Of a stretch of 64,000 bases of DNA, positions 26,304-35,619 are shown piece by piece (the first letter of the stretch is position 1; every line of letters starts with the position of its first letter). The position numbers were made by a program, and so were the translations under genes. Source of the stretch: Rossellomorea marisflavi (GTDB lineage Bacteria > Bacillota > Bacilli > Bacillales > Bacillaceae_B). The notes under the pieces were generated by a model that worked only from the letters and a program-made list of their open reading frames with translations, was not told the DNA's origin and ran no database searches. Location: contig CP033051.1 of assembly GCA_003667865.1 (NCBI GenBank), forward strand, positions 3,374,501 through 3,438,500, in the 5' to 3' direction.

Positions 26304-27764
26304 TTATGAAGCCTGCTGCTCCACTTTTACTCTTTTAATGAAGAGACCAACAACAAATCCAACGATTGCGACAACAATGGCAAACCAGAATGCATCTTGA
26401 ACACCGGATGTAAATGCAAGTAATGGATTAAGTGGGTTGGTTGCATCTGTAATATTTTCTAGGTAGTTCTTAGTACCTGACGATAAGATCGAGATTGCTA
26501 CTGCTGTTCCAATTGCGCCAGCAACCTGTTGTAACGTATTCATAATAGCCGTACCATCTGGATATAGCTCACGAGGGAGTTGATTTAATCCATTCGTTTG
26601 AGCAGGCATCATGATCATAGAAACACCGATCATGATAATAATGTGCATCGAAACAATAAATCCAGAGGATGTCTCTAAATCGATTGTTGAAAATCCTAGT
26701 AAAGCTGCTGTAACAAGAACAAGACCAGGAATAACTAACCATTTTGGTCCAAAACGGTCAAACAAGCCCCCCATAACAGGAGAGAGTAGCCCGTTGATAA
26801 TTCCACCAGGTAACAGTAGGAGTCCTGCTGCAAATGTACTTAAAGCAAGAGATGTTTGTAAGTATAAAGGAAGTAAGATCATGGATGATAAAATAATCAT
26901 CATACAAATTAATACCAATAATAAACCTACAACAAACATTGGGTATTTAAACGCGCGAAGATTTAACATTGGTTGATTCATTTTTGTTTGTCGGATACTA
27001 AATACTACTAAACTAATAACTCCGGCAGCAATGGAAGCAATTACGATTGGTTCTCCCCAACCTCCACCTTCACCAGCGCTACTAAACCCATAAACGATTC
27101 CACCAAATCCAATTGTTGATAATATAATTGAGAGAATATCAATTTTAGGCTTTGTAGGTGTAGAGACATTTTCCATAAAGAAAATACCGAAGATTAATGC
27201 AAAAATTAAAAACGGTAGTGATATCCAAAAAATCCAATGCCATGAAAGTGTTTGTAGAATAAGTCCTGATAATGTTGGTCCAACTGCTGGTGCAAACATA
27301 ATAACGAGACCCATAAGACCCATAATCTTCCCACGTTTATGAGGTGGAATAATTAGTAATATCGTGTTAAACATAAGCGGTAGCATAAGAGCGGTTCCTA
27401 ATGCCTGTATAATACGTCCCACCATTAAAAATTCGAACGTAGGAGCAATAGCAGCAATAAATGTTCCGATAATTGAAAAGGTGAGTGATACGTTAAATAA
27501 CTGTCTTGTTGTAAACCACTGTAAAATTAAACCGGATACAGGAACAAGTATACCTAATGTTAGCAAATAGCCTGTTGTTAACCACTGGGCAGTAGTTTCT
27601 TTGATTCCAAAATCGTTGATTAAATTATTCAATGCCATATTTAAAGCTGTTTCACTAAATAGACCAATAAACCCGGCAATTAGGAAAGAGACAAGTATGG
27701 GAATGACTTTAAATTCAGTCGGTTCACTCCCTATATTGTTAGGCATCTGATTTCCTGTGTTCAT
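26304..27764 (-). CDS. lmrB: MFS drug efflux transporter, DHA2 (14-TM) family, LmrB-like
   Basis: A 486-residue proton-driven multidrug exporter with about 14 membrane segments. Motifs typical of the DHA2 family: WLTTGYLLTLGILVPVSG in helix 1-2, GRIIQALGTALMLPL, GLVIMFAPAVGPTLSGLIL (antiporter motif C) and LPLYLQTSLALSTFAAGLLLLPGG. ATG 27764 has AGGGGGA 7-10 nt upstream; 25 more upstream codons lie inside the TetR gene and lack a site. It overlaps the regulator gene by 26 nt. Pairing with a LmrA-type regulator makes this an lmrAB operon, which in B. subtilis gives resistance to lincomycin and other drugs. Confidence 0.9.
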   Translation of the reverse strand: MNTGNQMPNNIGSEPTEFKVIPILVSFLIAGFIGLFSETALNMALNNLINDFGIKETTAQWLTTGYLLTLGILVPVSGLILQWFTTRQLFNVSLTFSIIGTFIAAIAPTFEFLMVGRIIQALGTALMLPLMFNTILLIIPPHKRGKIMGLMGLVIMFAPAVGPTLSGLILQTLSWHWIFWISLPFLIFALIFGIFFMENVSTPTKPKIDILSIILSTIGFGGIVYGFSSAGEGGGWGEPIVIASIAAGVISLVVFSIRQTKMNQPMLNLRAFKYPMFVVGLLLVLICMMIILSSMILLPLYLQTSLALSTFAAGLLLLPGGIINGLLSPVMGGLFDRFGPKWLVIPGLVLVTAALLGFSTIDLETSSGFIVSMHIIIMIGVSMIMMPAQTNGLNQLPRELYPDGTAIMNTLQQVAGAIGTAVAISILSSGTKNYLENITDATNPLNPLLAFTSGVQDAFWFAIVVAIVGFVVGLFIKRVKVEQQAS

Positions 27765-28353
27765 TCTTTTTTCCCCCTGATTTCTTTTCCTGAAGTAGTA
27801 CCTTAACTTGATCTGCAATAACACGTAATGTATTTCCATTTTTTTGAGTTAATGAGATCGTAGTGGCACCCTCTAGCATGACATTAATGGTAATCGCTAG
27901 ATCTTGTGCCTTTTTTTCCTCATAGCCATGGTGCATTAAGGTATCAGCATAGATTTTTTGCCATTCTGTAAATGCTTTTTCACATGAGTGACGGATGGAT
28001 TCATGAGTATAAGCCGTTTCTGTTGCCAGATGGCCAATTTTCAACCATTCTTTACAATCCTCTTTGTCATAAAAATGCGCAACATTAGTAATGTGTTGTT
28101 CAAACGCTTGAATGACATTGTCTGCAGAAAGCAAATCAAGCTTCGTCTGTTCGAGTATATGCTCTTTAACGAGCTGAATAGCCTCTAATGCAATTTCTTC
28201 CTTTCCTTTTGGAAAGTGATAATACAATGATCCTTTTGGTGTACCACTCTCCTCAATAATCTGATTGACCCCTGTACCGTTATAACCTTGACGTTGAAAT
28301 AATCTCGTTGCTGCTTCTAAAATCATATCTCTTGTATTGTTTTTAGTCTTCAC
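27739..28353 (-). CDS. lmrA: TetR-family regulator LmrA/YxaF-like
   Basis: A 204-residue repressor. The DNA-binding region (RLFQRQGYNGTGVNQII, SGTPKGSLYYHFPKGKEE) is very close to B. subtilis LmrA and YxaF, which bind a TAGA-N6-TCTA-type operator and are released by flavonoids. Start GTG 28353 has AAGGTG 8 nt upstream. The matching operator lies at 28381-28394. First gene of the lmrAB-like operon. Confidence 0.9.
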   Translation of the reverse strand: MKTKNNTRDMILEAATRLFQRQGYNGTGVNQIIEESGTPKGSLYYHFPKGKEEIALEAIQLVKEHILEQTKLDLLSADNVIQAFEQHITNVAHFYDKEDCKEWLKIGHLATETAYTHESIRHSCEKAFTEWQKIYADTLMHHGYEEKKAQDLAITINVMLEGATTISLTQKNGNTLRVIADQVKVLLQEKKSGGKKNEHRKSDA

Positions 28354-28378
28354 CCAAGATTCACCTTCATTAAATTAT

Positions 28379-28394
28379 TATAGAGAACGGTCTA
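28379..28394. promoter_or_regulatory. LmrA/YxaF-type operator
   Basis: TATAGAGAACGGTCTA contains TAGA-N6-TCTA with the internal CGG, matching my memory of the LmrA/YxaF box. It lies 26-41 bp upstream of the lmrA start codon, where it would block the promoter. Confidence 0.65.
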
Positions 28395-29174
28395 CATAAA
28401 TATATGCAACAAATCATGTAAAGTCAATTGATAGATACTGATGGAAACGCAACATTATATTCATGAAAAATAAACATCATACCGATGACTTTATTGGACA
28501 ACTTCATATAATTCTATTGATTATTTTCTGACACATTAGACAAGCAAAATTCTAAAGTAGAATATGATATATAGTAAGCATTTATATACAAAAAGTAATT
28601 ATTAAATCTATTAATAGCAGAGTTATTAGATATGTAAAAGTATTATATATGAAAATGAATATAAAATTACAAAACAATTCCAAGATTTAAACTGGATATG
28701 ACTAAAAGCTAAACGGATACATTAATTATTCATGTCCTTATATAATTCATTCCAAAATCCGACTAACAGATCTGTTTGTGATTCTACAATTCTTTTAAAT
28801 TCTTCAATATCCACTAAATTTATTATGTTATTACAAAATAGAAATTATTCTAAAAACATTATAGCTTTCTTAATAAATGTAGAGTTTGTAAGTCATAGAT
28901 GCATTGATAAAATTTCCTTTTGTTATCTCAGTGATTGTAATTCTTATATAAACATTAAAATTATCAATGCATCAGTGTCAATTTTTGCTGAAATGAGCTA
29001 CAATCTGCAACTTCCTGGCGCAAAAAATGTAATATATACTCATTTAAACGAAGACTAATTAAATATATTAATATAATAAAAATATTATATACCCGAGCCT
29101 AGATAAATGTGGTAGATTAATGTTATCGCGCAATTCTGATAAGCGCGAAAAATACGAAAAAGGGGAAATGATAT
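28395..29174. other. AT-rich region upstream of the cohesin-dockerin protease
   Basis: About 780 bases, very AT-rich. On the minus strand a stretch ending at TAA 28722-28724 reads like a protein C-terminus (VDIEEFKRIVESQTDLLVG, then FWNELYKDMNN) but has no start and a stop 40 codons upstream, so it is at best a gene remnant. The plus-strand 108-codon frame at 28732-29058 has no ribosome binding site. Near the right end, TCGCGC-N11-GCGCGA (29126-29148) is a GC-rich hairpin in the likely leader of the protease mRNA. Confidence 0.55.
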
Positions 29175-32100
29175 GTGAGGAAAAAGAAGTTAACCAAGTT
29201 TTTTAGCAGTATGCTAGCTTTCTTAATGGTTCTGTCATTGCTAACACCTGCTGGTTATGCAAATGCAGAAGAGGTTAAAACATTAGAGAAAATAGTGGAT
29301 GCTAGTACTTTACCAAAAAAAGCAGCAATTGTTGATCAATTAAGCTTATCAAGTAGTTTACCAAAACTGCACAAAGACTTACAAGGCTTATCAGGAGATG
29401 AAGAAGTTGCGGTAATTGTTCATCTTTCTGAGCAACCAGTTGCTCTTGCGAAGGGAATTAGTGAATTAAAAGGGAATAAATTCACAGCTTCAGAAGCAAA
29501 TACGGTTAAACAAAAAGTAGAGCAACAACAGATAAGTGTTAATAAACAAATGGTTTCAAAAGGGATTACTTTTACAAAAGGCTATTCCTACGATACTGTA
29601 TTAAATGGGTTTGCTACAAAGGTAAAAGCTAGTGACCTAAATGAACTCATTTCTATTAAGGGTGTTACATTGGTTGAACCGGACGCAACAGTATATGCAA
29701 TGGATACACCAGAGACAAAGCAGGAAGAACCTACTGATAATGAATCTACACCAGACCAAGAAGAAACTACTCCAGACAATGAATCTACTCCTGACGAAGA
29801 AGAAACTACTCCAGACAATGAATCTACTCCTGACGAAGAAGAAACTGCTCCAGACAATGAATCTACTCCAGGCGAAGAAGAAACTACTCCAGATGATAGC
29901 AATGGAAAACCAGAAGTTCCTGAAGCTTCTACTGAAGAAATTGAAAAAGTTGAGGAAGAACTTGAAATTCAAATGAACACTAGTATTTCATTTCTAGGAA
30001 TTGAAAAGCTTTGGGATGAAGGTTATGAAGGAGAAGGTGTTAAGGTTGCTGTACTAGATACAGGTATTGATGCCGATCACCCTGAATTTGCAGGAATCTA
30101 TAAAGGTGGTAAAAACTTTGTTCCTCATATAGGGAATGATTATGCTCGTCCACGTGCTGATGATGATGCTTCTGAAACATCACCATTAGATCGTCCTGAA
30201 CATCGACCTATACTTAATGAAAGAGGATCTGAGTTCTTCACTTCACATGGTACGCATGTTGCAGGAACAATCGCTGCAATTGGCGCAAATGACTATGGAA
30301 TTAAAGGAATTGCACCGAAAGTAGACCTTTATGCATACCGTGTTCTTGGAGCTTATGGAAGTGGAGCTACCTCAGGTATTATTGCAGCTATTGAAGAAGC
30401 GGTAATCCAAGAAATGGACATTATCAACTTATCTCTTGGTGGTGGAACGAATACTGAAACATCTGCTAATTCATTTGCTATTAATAATGCAATGCTTGCA
30501 GGAACAACTGCAGTTGTAGCAACAGGTAACTCGGGTCCTAACCGTAGAACGATGGGTACTCCTTCTACTGCACGTCTTGGTATTGCAGTTGGAAATACTA
30601 CCAACCCAGAAAATAAATTCTCAGCGGATGTTACGATTACTGCTGGAGACTATACTTATACAAAAACAAATAACTTAATGGCAACTACGTTCGGGAAAAA
30701 TGTTTCAACTCAACTTACTGGTGAGTATGAAGTGGTTGCGGTACCTGGTGTAGGAGCTTCTACAGATTATGAAGGACTTGACGTAAGTGGAAAAGTTGCC
30801 CTAGTATCCCGAGGAGAAATTGCGTTTGTAGATAAGATTAAATATGCGAAAGAAAATGGGGCAGTTGCAATGATGATTCACAACTTCCCTGGTGGAGCGG
30901 GTGCACCAAACGCTATTAACGTTTCGTTAGGTGACGCATTCGAATTTATTCCAACATTTGACTTATCTCAAACTGACGGTGATGCCATCCGTACAGCATT
31001 AATAAACGGAACCGGAACTGTAACATTTAGTAATTTTGATGTCACATCAACATTAGGTGATGAAGTGAACAGCTCTAGTTCACGCGGTCCTTCTACACCA
31101 AACTTTGATATTAAACCAGATGTAACAGCGCCTGGTACGAATATTATGTCAACAATTCCAATGTACCAAGCGGATTTCCCAGATGCAACTTACAAAGAAG
31201 CCTATTCTCGTAAAACTGGAACATCAATGGCAACTCCTCACATTGCTGGTATTGCAGCACTTATTAAGTCTGTAAACCCTGATTGGGATCCATTTGATGT
31301 AAAAGTTGCACTTTCAAATACAGCTAAAATCCTTGATAAAACAAAATACGATGTCTTTGCTCAAGGTCCAGGACGTGTAAATGCGTACGATGCAGCAAAC
31401 CCTGAGATTCTTGCTTATGCATTAGATGAAGCTGTACGTGATGAGACTGGAGAAATGGTTGATAACATTAAAGGTACTGTAACATTCGGTCCTCAAAATC
31501 TAAAAGAGGGTGATATTTCTGTAACTAGACAAATACTAGTTAAAGATATTGCTGGAAACGGTGGAGATTACAGTGTCTCAGTGGATACAACGAAATCGTA
31601 TGGTGATGCAACCGTAACAGTTGACAACAGTTCATTTACATTAGATGGGGAAATGCTTTTAACAGTTACTTTAACTGCATCAGAAGCAGATTCACAACAA
31701 GGTGATGAAATTCTAGGATACATTCATATTACAGGAGCTAATGCAGAGGTATCCTTACCATTTGCAGCCGACTTTGGTGGAGAATTACCAACTGAAGTGA
31801 CGAATATTAGTATGTCAGAATATGATCTTTCTTTTAATGGAGATGGTTATAAAGATATCTCTGACTTTAGATTTACACTAACTGGTTCAGTTGGGCCATT
31901 CTTTATTGAATTATGGGACTTTTTAGACCAATCCGGCGGTCCATTCGGTGATGGATACATCGGATACTTTGCTAGTGGGCAAACGCTTGGTGCAGGATCG
32001 TACAGACTGCCAATAGAAGGTGAATTCATTCCTTGGGATGGTAGTGGTGAACTTGCCCCAATTCCAGATGGTCTTTATACAATCGACTTTACAGCAGCAG

Positions 32101-33479
32101 AAGACAATGTTGCTGGTTGGACAGATCCGGTTGTAGTGAAAACAACCGCACCTGTAATCGAAAGTGAAGTATCAAATGGTGTTGTAGCTGGTCAAGTAAT
32201 TGATAAATATTTGGATTATAATGCTGTTTTAACTCCATATGGATATGGTTATGACATTAACGATAAATTAAGTGCGTCTTATGTTGTAATGAGTGATGGC
32301 GTTGCAGGTGATGCCATAGAATTTGATCTAGAACAAGATGGATCATTTGAATTCTCTGTTGCAGACATAGATCCAGAAACAGAAACAGTAGTCGTCACGG
32401 TAGAAGATGCTGCTGGCAACATTGGAGAAAGTCTAGTGTATCCGACTGTATTCGCATCGATAACACCAGCTGATGGAATAGCAGAGGTTGGTTCAGACTA
32501 TAATGTTAGCTTAACTGCAAAGGGTATGGAAGATATTGTTGGAGCACAATTTGAATTTGCATATAATGATGAAGTATTTACTTTAAAAGATGTTAAGGCA
32601 TCACAAGAATTTTTAGAAGCGGCTGGTCCAGATGGAGTAATAATTCTGGATAATGAAGATTTAGGCTACACAGAAGATGGTAAAAAGCGTGTGTTAGTGG
32701 GAGTTTCCTACAAAGGTGAAGTTGACGGAATCTCAGGAGACTTTAATGTTTTAGATCTAACATTCTCTGTAAAAAATGACCAAGGTGCTGTTGGAGAATA
32801 TACGATTGACTTATTTGACGGTGGAAGTTACAAGTTCGTTAACAAGGAACAAGAGAGCTTATATCCTGAGCTTGTAGAACATGCAAAAGTTTCGGTCGTT
32901 CCTGCATTACGAGACATTACTGGTAGTGCAATAAAACCAGAAGCATTCCTTGGAACAGACGGAAACCTTCTAACTGGCTTAGATGCTTCAACTATCGGTG
33001 CAACCGTTCTAGCAGTTGATGAAGATGGGAATAAGACAGAAGGAACAATTCATGCTGATGGTACATTTATTATAGAAAATTTACCTTCAGATAAAGTGTA
33101 TTCTGTAGAGCTTCATGTTCCTGGACACTTCAATGGTTATGTAGATGATGTTGATTTAACTAAAGAAGTAAATGGTGTTACAGTGCCTACTGATGCATCA
33201 GTAAAATTCACTAAATTACTTGCTGGAGATATAAATAAGGATAACGTAATCGATATCTGGGATGCTGTAGCAGTTGCACGTTATTTCATGCAAACAACTG
33301 ATAAAGCTCTAGAGGGAGATCTTAACCAAGATGGAATTGTGAATATTTTTGACTTAAACTATGTTGTTAAGAATTTTGGTGAAATAAACGAAGACGCCCC
33401 GAATAGCGATTCTTTAGAAGCACAGCTAGAATTACCGAGTGGTGCAACATTTGAAAATATTATAGCAAACATTCAATAA
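29175..33479 (+). CDS. Secreted subtilisin-like (S8) protease with cohesin-like and dockerin domains
   Basis: A 1434-residue secreted protease. Order: signal peptide (1-31, ...GYANA); inhibitor I9-type propeptide (about 74-175); acidic repeats of DNESTPDEEETTP (about 184-245); S8 catalytic domain with D295 (AVLDTGID), H358 (SHGTHVAGT) and S684 (GTSMATPHIAG), with a PA-type domain inserted (about 500-625), as in Vpr; Fn3-like region (about 880-1090); cohesin-like domain (about 1094-1240: VGSDYNVSLTAKG, GAQFEFAYND); a carboxypeptidase-regulatory-like module (about 1243-1348); and a type I dockerin (1351-1402) with loops DINKDNVIDIWD and DLNQDGIVNIFD. GTG 29175 follows AAAGGGG. The next gene encodes an SLH-anchored cohesin protein. 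Confidence 0.9.
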   Translation: MRKKKLTKFFSSMLAFLMVLSLLTPAGYANAEEVKTLEKIVDASTLPKKAAIVDQLSLSSSLPKLHKDLQGLSGDEEVAVIVHLSEQPVALAKGISELKGNKFTASEANTVKQKVEQQQISVNKQMVSKGITFTKGYSYDTVLNGFATKVKASDLNELISIKGVTLVEPDATVYAMDTPETKQEEPTDNESTPDQEETTPDNESTPDEEETTPDNESTPDEEETAPDNESTPGEEETTPDDSNGKPEVPEASTEEIEKVEEELEIQMNTSISFLGIEKLWDEGYEGEGVKVAVLDTGIDADHPEFAGIYKGGKNFVPHIGNDYARPRADDDASETSPLDRPEHRPILNERGSEFFTSHGTHVAGTIAAIGANDYGIKGIAPKVDLYAYRVLGAYGSGATSGIIAAIEEAVIQEMDIINLSLGGGTNTETSANSFAINNAMLAGTTAVVATGNSGPNRRTMGTPSTARLGIAVGNTTNPENKFSADVTITAGDYTYTKTNNLMATTFGKNVSTQLTGEYEVVAVPGVGASTDYEGLDVSGKVALVSRGEIAFVDKIKYAKENGAVAMMIHNFPGGAGAPNAINVSLGDAFEFIPTFDLSQTDGDAIRTALINGTGTVTFSNFDVTSTLGDEVNSSSSRGPSTPNFDIKPDVTAPGTNIMSTIPMYQADFPDATYKEAYSRKTGTSMATPHIAGIAALIKSVNPDWDPFDVKVALSNTAKILDKTKYDVFAQGPGRVNAYDAANPEILAYALDEAVRDETGEMVDNIKGTVTFGPQNLKEGDISVTRQILVKDIAGNGGDYSVSVDTTKSYGDATVTVDNSSFTLDGEMLLTVTLTASEADSQQGDEILGYIHITGANAEVSLPFAADFGGELPTEVTNISMSEYDLSFNGDGYKDISDFRFTLTGSVGPFFIELWDFLDQSGGPFGDGYIGYFASGQTLGAGSYRLPIEGEFIPWDGSGELAPIPDGLYTIDFTAAEDNVAGWTDPVVVKTTAPVIESEVSNGVVAGQVIDKYLDYNAVLTPYGYGYDINDKLSASYVVMSDGVAGDAIEFDLEQDGSFEFSVADIDPETETVVVTVEDAAGNIGESLVYPTVFASITPADGIAEVGSDYNVSLTAKGMEDIVGAQFEFAYNDEVFTLKDVKASQEFLEAAGPDGVIILDNEDLGYTEDGKKRVLVGVSYKGEVDGISGDFNVLDLTFSVKNDQGAVGEYTIDLFDGGSYKFVNKEQESLYPELVEHAKVSVVPALRDITGSAIKPEAFLGTDGNLLTGLDASTIGATVLAVDEDGNKTEGTIHADGTFIIENLPSDKVYSVELHVPGHFNGYVDDVDLTKEVNGVTVPTDASVKFTKLLAGDINKDNVIDIWDAVAVARYFMQTTDKALEGDLNQDGIVNIFDLNYVVKNFGEINEDAPNSDSLEAQLELPSGATFENIIANIQ
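29745..29892 (+). repeat. 39-bp tandem repeats in protease linker
   Basis: About four near-identical 39-bp units encode DNESTP-D-E/Q-EETTP copies between the propeptide and catalytic domain. The DNA copies differ by very few bases (e.g. ACTCCAGACAATGAATCTAC recurs), so repeat number may vary between strains. Confidence 0.85.
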
Positions 33480-33485
33480 CCAGAC

Positions 33486-33513
33486 GGGAAGCCTTGCTTT
33501 TTTGGGGCTTCCC
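33486..33513 (+). terminator. Hairpin between protease and scaffoldin genes
   Basis: GGGAAGCC / GGCTTCCC with a 12-nt loop, 7 nt after the protease stop. No T-run follows the stem, so read-through into the SLH gene is likely; it may protect the upstream mRNA or lower downstream expression. Confidence 0.6.
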
Positions 33514-33551
33514 TGATATTAATTTTAAAAATTCAACAAGGGGTGAAAAAT

Positions 33552-35354
33552 ATGAAACAAATCTTTAAATCAATAGTAATTATAACCATTGTACTTCTTC
33601 TCTTTGTTCCCTCCGATGTACTTGCATCAACAAACGGTTCTCCCTCAGTAAATATAGAAGTGTCCAAAGGGAATCTAGAAGCTGGAGATCTGTTTGATCT
33701 TACAATAAATTTAGATAGCTTTGAGGAAGTGAATTCGTTTCAAATAGAGTTACACTATGATTCAGCGATTGTAGAACCTCAAAAGAATAAAGCTGAGGCT
33801 GTTGGATTTCTAAAAGAACTCGAAGAAGTTTCAGATTATGTCGTCGGAATTAACAAAATTGCTGATGGAAAAGTACAGTTTGCAGTTAGTTTACGAGATC
33901 AAGAGAATCCTTTTTCGGGTTCGGATAAACTGATAAAGATTCCATTTAAATTAGTTGAAAAGAAGGACTTTTCCATTCATTTTGATAATCAAAACACTAT
34001 TTTTACTCATGTAAATAATCCTGGTATTAAACTGTCGGGAGTACAGCTTTATAGTTATAACTATGATACTTCTCAAGGTGGTGGAAATACACCGACGCCA
34101 TCACCATCACCAACAACGCCAACAACACCAACACCTCCGTCAATAGACGATGGGGAAAGTAGTGAAAAAGTTGTAGAAGTTAATACTGAAGTAATAAAAA
34201 CTCTTGAAGGTAAAGACATAGCAAGGGTTACTTACGACAAAAAGCTGTTAAAAGAAATAATAGAGTCATTAGATGGCAAATCCCATACGCTATTGTTTAA
34301 AAGTGACAAGGCTGTCGATGTACAAGAGCTATCCTTCACAGGTGACTTGTTAGAAACCTTACAACCTCTTAAACAGAATATTACGATTAAATTTGTAACA
34401 CCATTGGCAACGTATAGTATTCCAGCAGATGTTCTTGCACTAGAAAGTTATTACAAAGAACTAAAAGCAACTCAAATTGGGGAGATATCTCTTACGTTAA
34501 ATATTGAAAAATCTTCCACTTCAATAAAAGACACTAAAGCAACACCACTAAGTGATGTGATTAATTTCAAGGTCTATCTGTCTAGTGGAAACGGTGTAAT
34601 TGAACTTAAAGCTTTTAAAGGTTATGTAAAGCAAATAATAAAATTAGAGAAAAATGTCGCGAAAGAACTTAGAACCGGTGTACGTGTAAACAAGGATGGA
34701 ACGTTTAACGGTGTACCTACATACTTCGATGGTCAGTCTGCAATAATTTATACCAATGCTCCAAACAGTTTAGCTTTAGTTAGCCACACTAAAACATTTA
34801 TAGATACGAAAGGGACATGGAATGAAGCAACTATTCAAAAACTGGCTTCGAAATATATCATCAACGGTACAACAGATACAACATATAGCCCAAGTAAATC
34901 TGTAACACGTGGACAGTTAACTGCTTTGTTAACTAGAAGTTTGGGAATCGTTTCTACATCAGATTATGACGGTCGGTTTAAAGATGTTAAAGGTGAGGAA
35001 TGGTATGTATCTGAATTAACAGCTGCTGTTGAAACGGGAATTATCGGAGGTTTTGAAGATGAAACGTTCAGGTCCGGCCAAACCGTAACTCGACAACAAG
35101 CTGCAGCGATGATAGCAAGAGCATTAGAGTATGTAGGCTATAAAGTAGATACTCCTTCTGTGAATTTATCTCAAAAATATAAAGACTATAGTAGTTTCAA
35201 TGAATCTTCCAAAGGCTATATTCAAACAGTAGTAGATACTGGAATTATTGTTGGGGTATCTAGCGAGAAATTTGATCCTCAAGGTGCAACACGTCGAGAC
35301 CAAATGGCAACAATTTTGGATCGTTTCTTAACATTAATTAAATTTAGTAATTAA
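33552..35354 (+). CDS. Cell-wall-anchored cohesin protein with three SLH domains (scaffoldin-like)
   Basis: A 600-residue secreted protein. Signal peptide (1-25, ...VLAS); cohesin-like domain (about 32-168: VSKGNLEAGDLFDLTINL, QIELHYDSAIVEP, KIPFKLV); Pro/Thr linker (about 177-197); an alpha/beta middle region (about 200-415) unknown to me; and three C-terminal SLH domains (about 425-472, 475-535, 543-598) with RFKDVKGEEWY, GGFEDETFRSGQTVTRQQ and VGVSSEKFDPQGATRRDQ. SLH domains bind pyruvylated wall polymers. ATG 33552 has AAGGGGTG 6-8 nt upstream. It lies 72 nt after the dockerin-bearing protease, and could anchor it to the cell surface as anchoring scaffoldins do in cellulosomes; that partnership is inference. 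Confidence 0.9.
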   Translation: MKQIFKSIVIITIVLLLFVPSDVLASTNGSPSVNIEVSKGNLEAGDLFDLTINLDSFEEVNSFQIELHYDSAIVEPQKNKAEAVGFLKELEEVSDYVVGINKIADGKVQFAVSLRDQENPFSGSDKLIKIPFKLVEKKDFSIHFDNQNTIFTHVNNPGIKLSGVQLYSYNYDTSQGGGNTPTPSPSPTTPTTPTPPSIDDGESSEKVVEVNTEVIKTLEGKDIARVTYDKKLLKEIIESLDGKSHTLLFKSDKAVDVQELSFTGDLLETLQPLKQNITIKFVTPLATYSIPADVLALESYYKELKATQIGEISLTLNIEKSSTSIKDTKATPLSDVINFKVYLSSGNGVIELKAFKGYVKQIIKLEKNVAKELRTGVRVNKDGTFNGVPTYFDGQSAIIYTNAPNSLALVSHTKTFIDTKGTWNEATIQKLASKYIINGTTDTTYSPSKSVTRGQLTALLTRSLGIVSTSDYDGRFKDVKGEEWYVSELTAAVETGIIGGFEDETFRSGQTVTRQQAAAMIARALEYVGYKVDTPSVNLSQKYKDYSSFNESSKGYIQTVVDTGIIVGVSSEKFDPQGATRRDQMATILDRFLTLIKFSN

Positions 35355-35363
35355 TAAGTAGTT

Positions 35364-35391
35364 AAAGCATGCCGTATTAGGCATGCTTTTT
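35364..35391 (+). terminator. Terminator of the SLH-cohesin gene
   Basis: AAAGCATGCC / GGCATGCTTT with a 6-nt loop, then TT. Confidence 0.88.
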
Positions 35392-35433
35392 GTATGCTCA
35401 AAAAAGTTATTTAATGAATGGAGGGCCTACTAC

Positions 35434-35565
35434 ATGAAAGAAAATGAATTTAGTGACTTGGAAACGAACACAGAAAGATCTTTTATTTTTACATTATGCC
35501 AAAATTACTCACGCAGAAACACCTTGAGCTTTTTTATACAATTTGTTTTAATAGCAATAGAGTAA
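35434..35565 (+). CDS. Short ORF of unknown function
   Basis: A 43-codon frame beginning MKENEFSDLETNTERSF, with GGAGGG 8 nt before ATG 35434. The N-terminal part is acidic and the C-terminus hydrophobic (SFFIQFVLIAIE). Nothing similar is recognised; it may be a small peptide gene or the broken start of a lost gene. Confidence 0.3.
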   Translation: MKENEFSDLETNTERSFIFTLCQNYSRRNTLSFFIQFVLIAIE

Positions 35566-35619
35566 AACAAATTGTAATAGGAATATATTATGCTAGCTAA
35601 CTAGAGGAGACTAATACAA

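Noticed and set aside
28732..29058. 108-codon plus-strand ORF before the protease gene
   Set aside because: No ribosome binding site, AT-driven composition with many Asn/Ile/Ser, and the opposite strand looks more protein-like in part of it.
29588..29976. Several ORFs on both strands across the protease linker repeats
   Set aside because: They arise from the 39-bp repeat in other frames and lack start signals.
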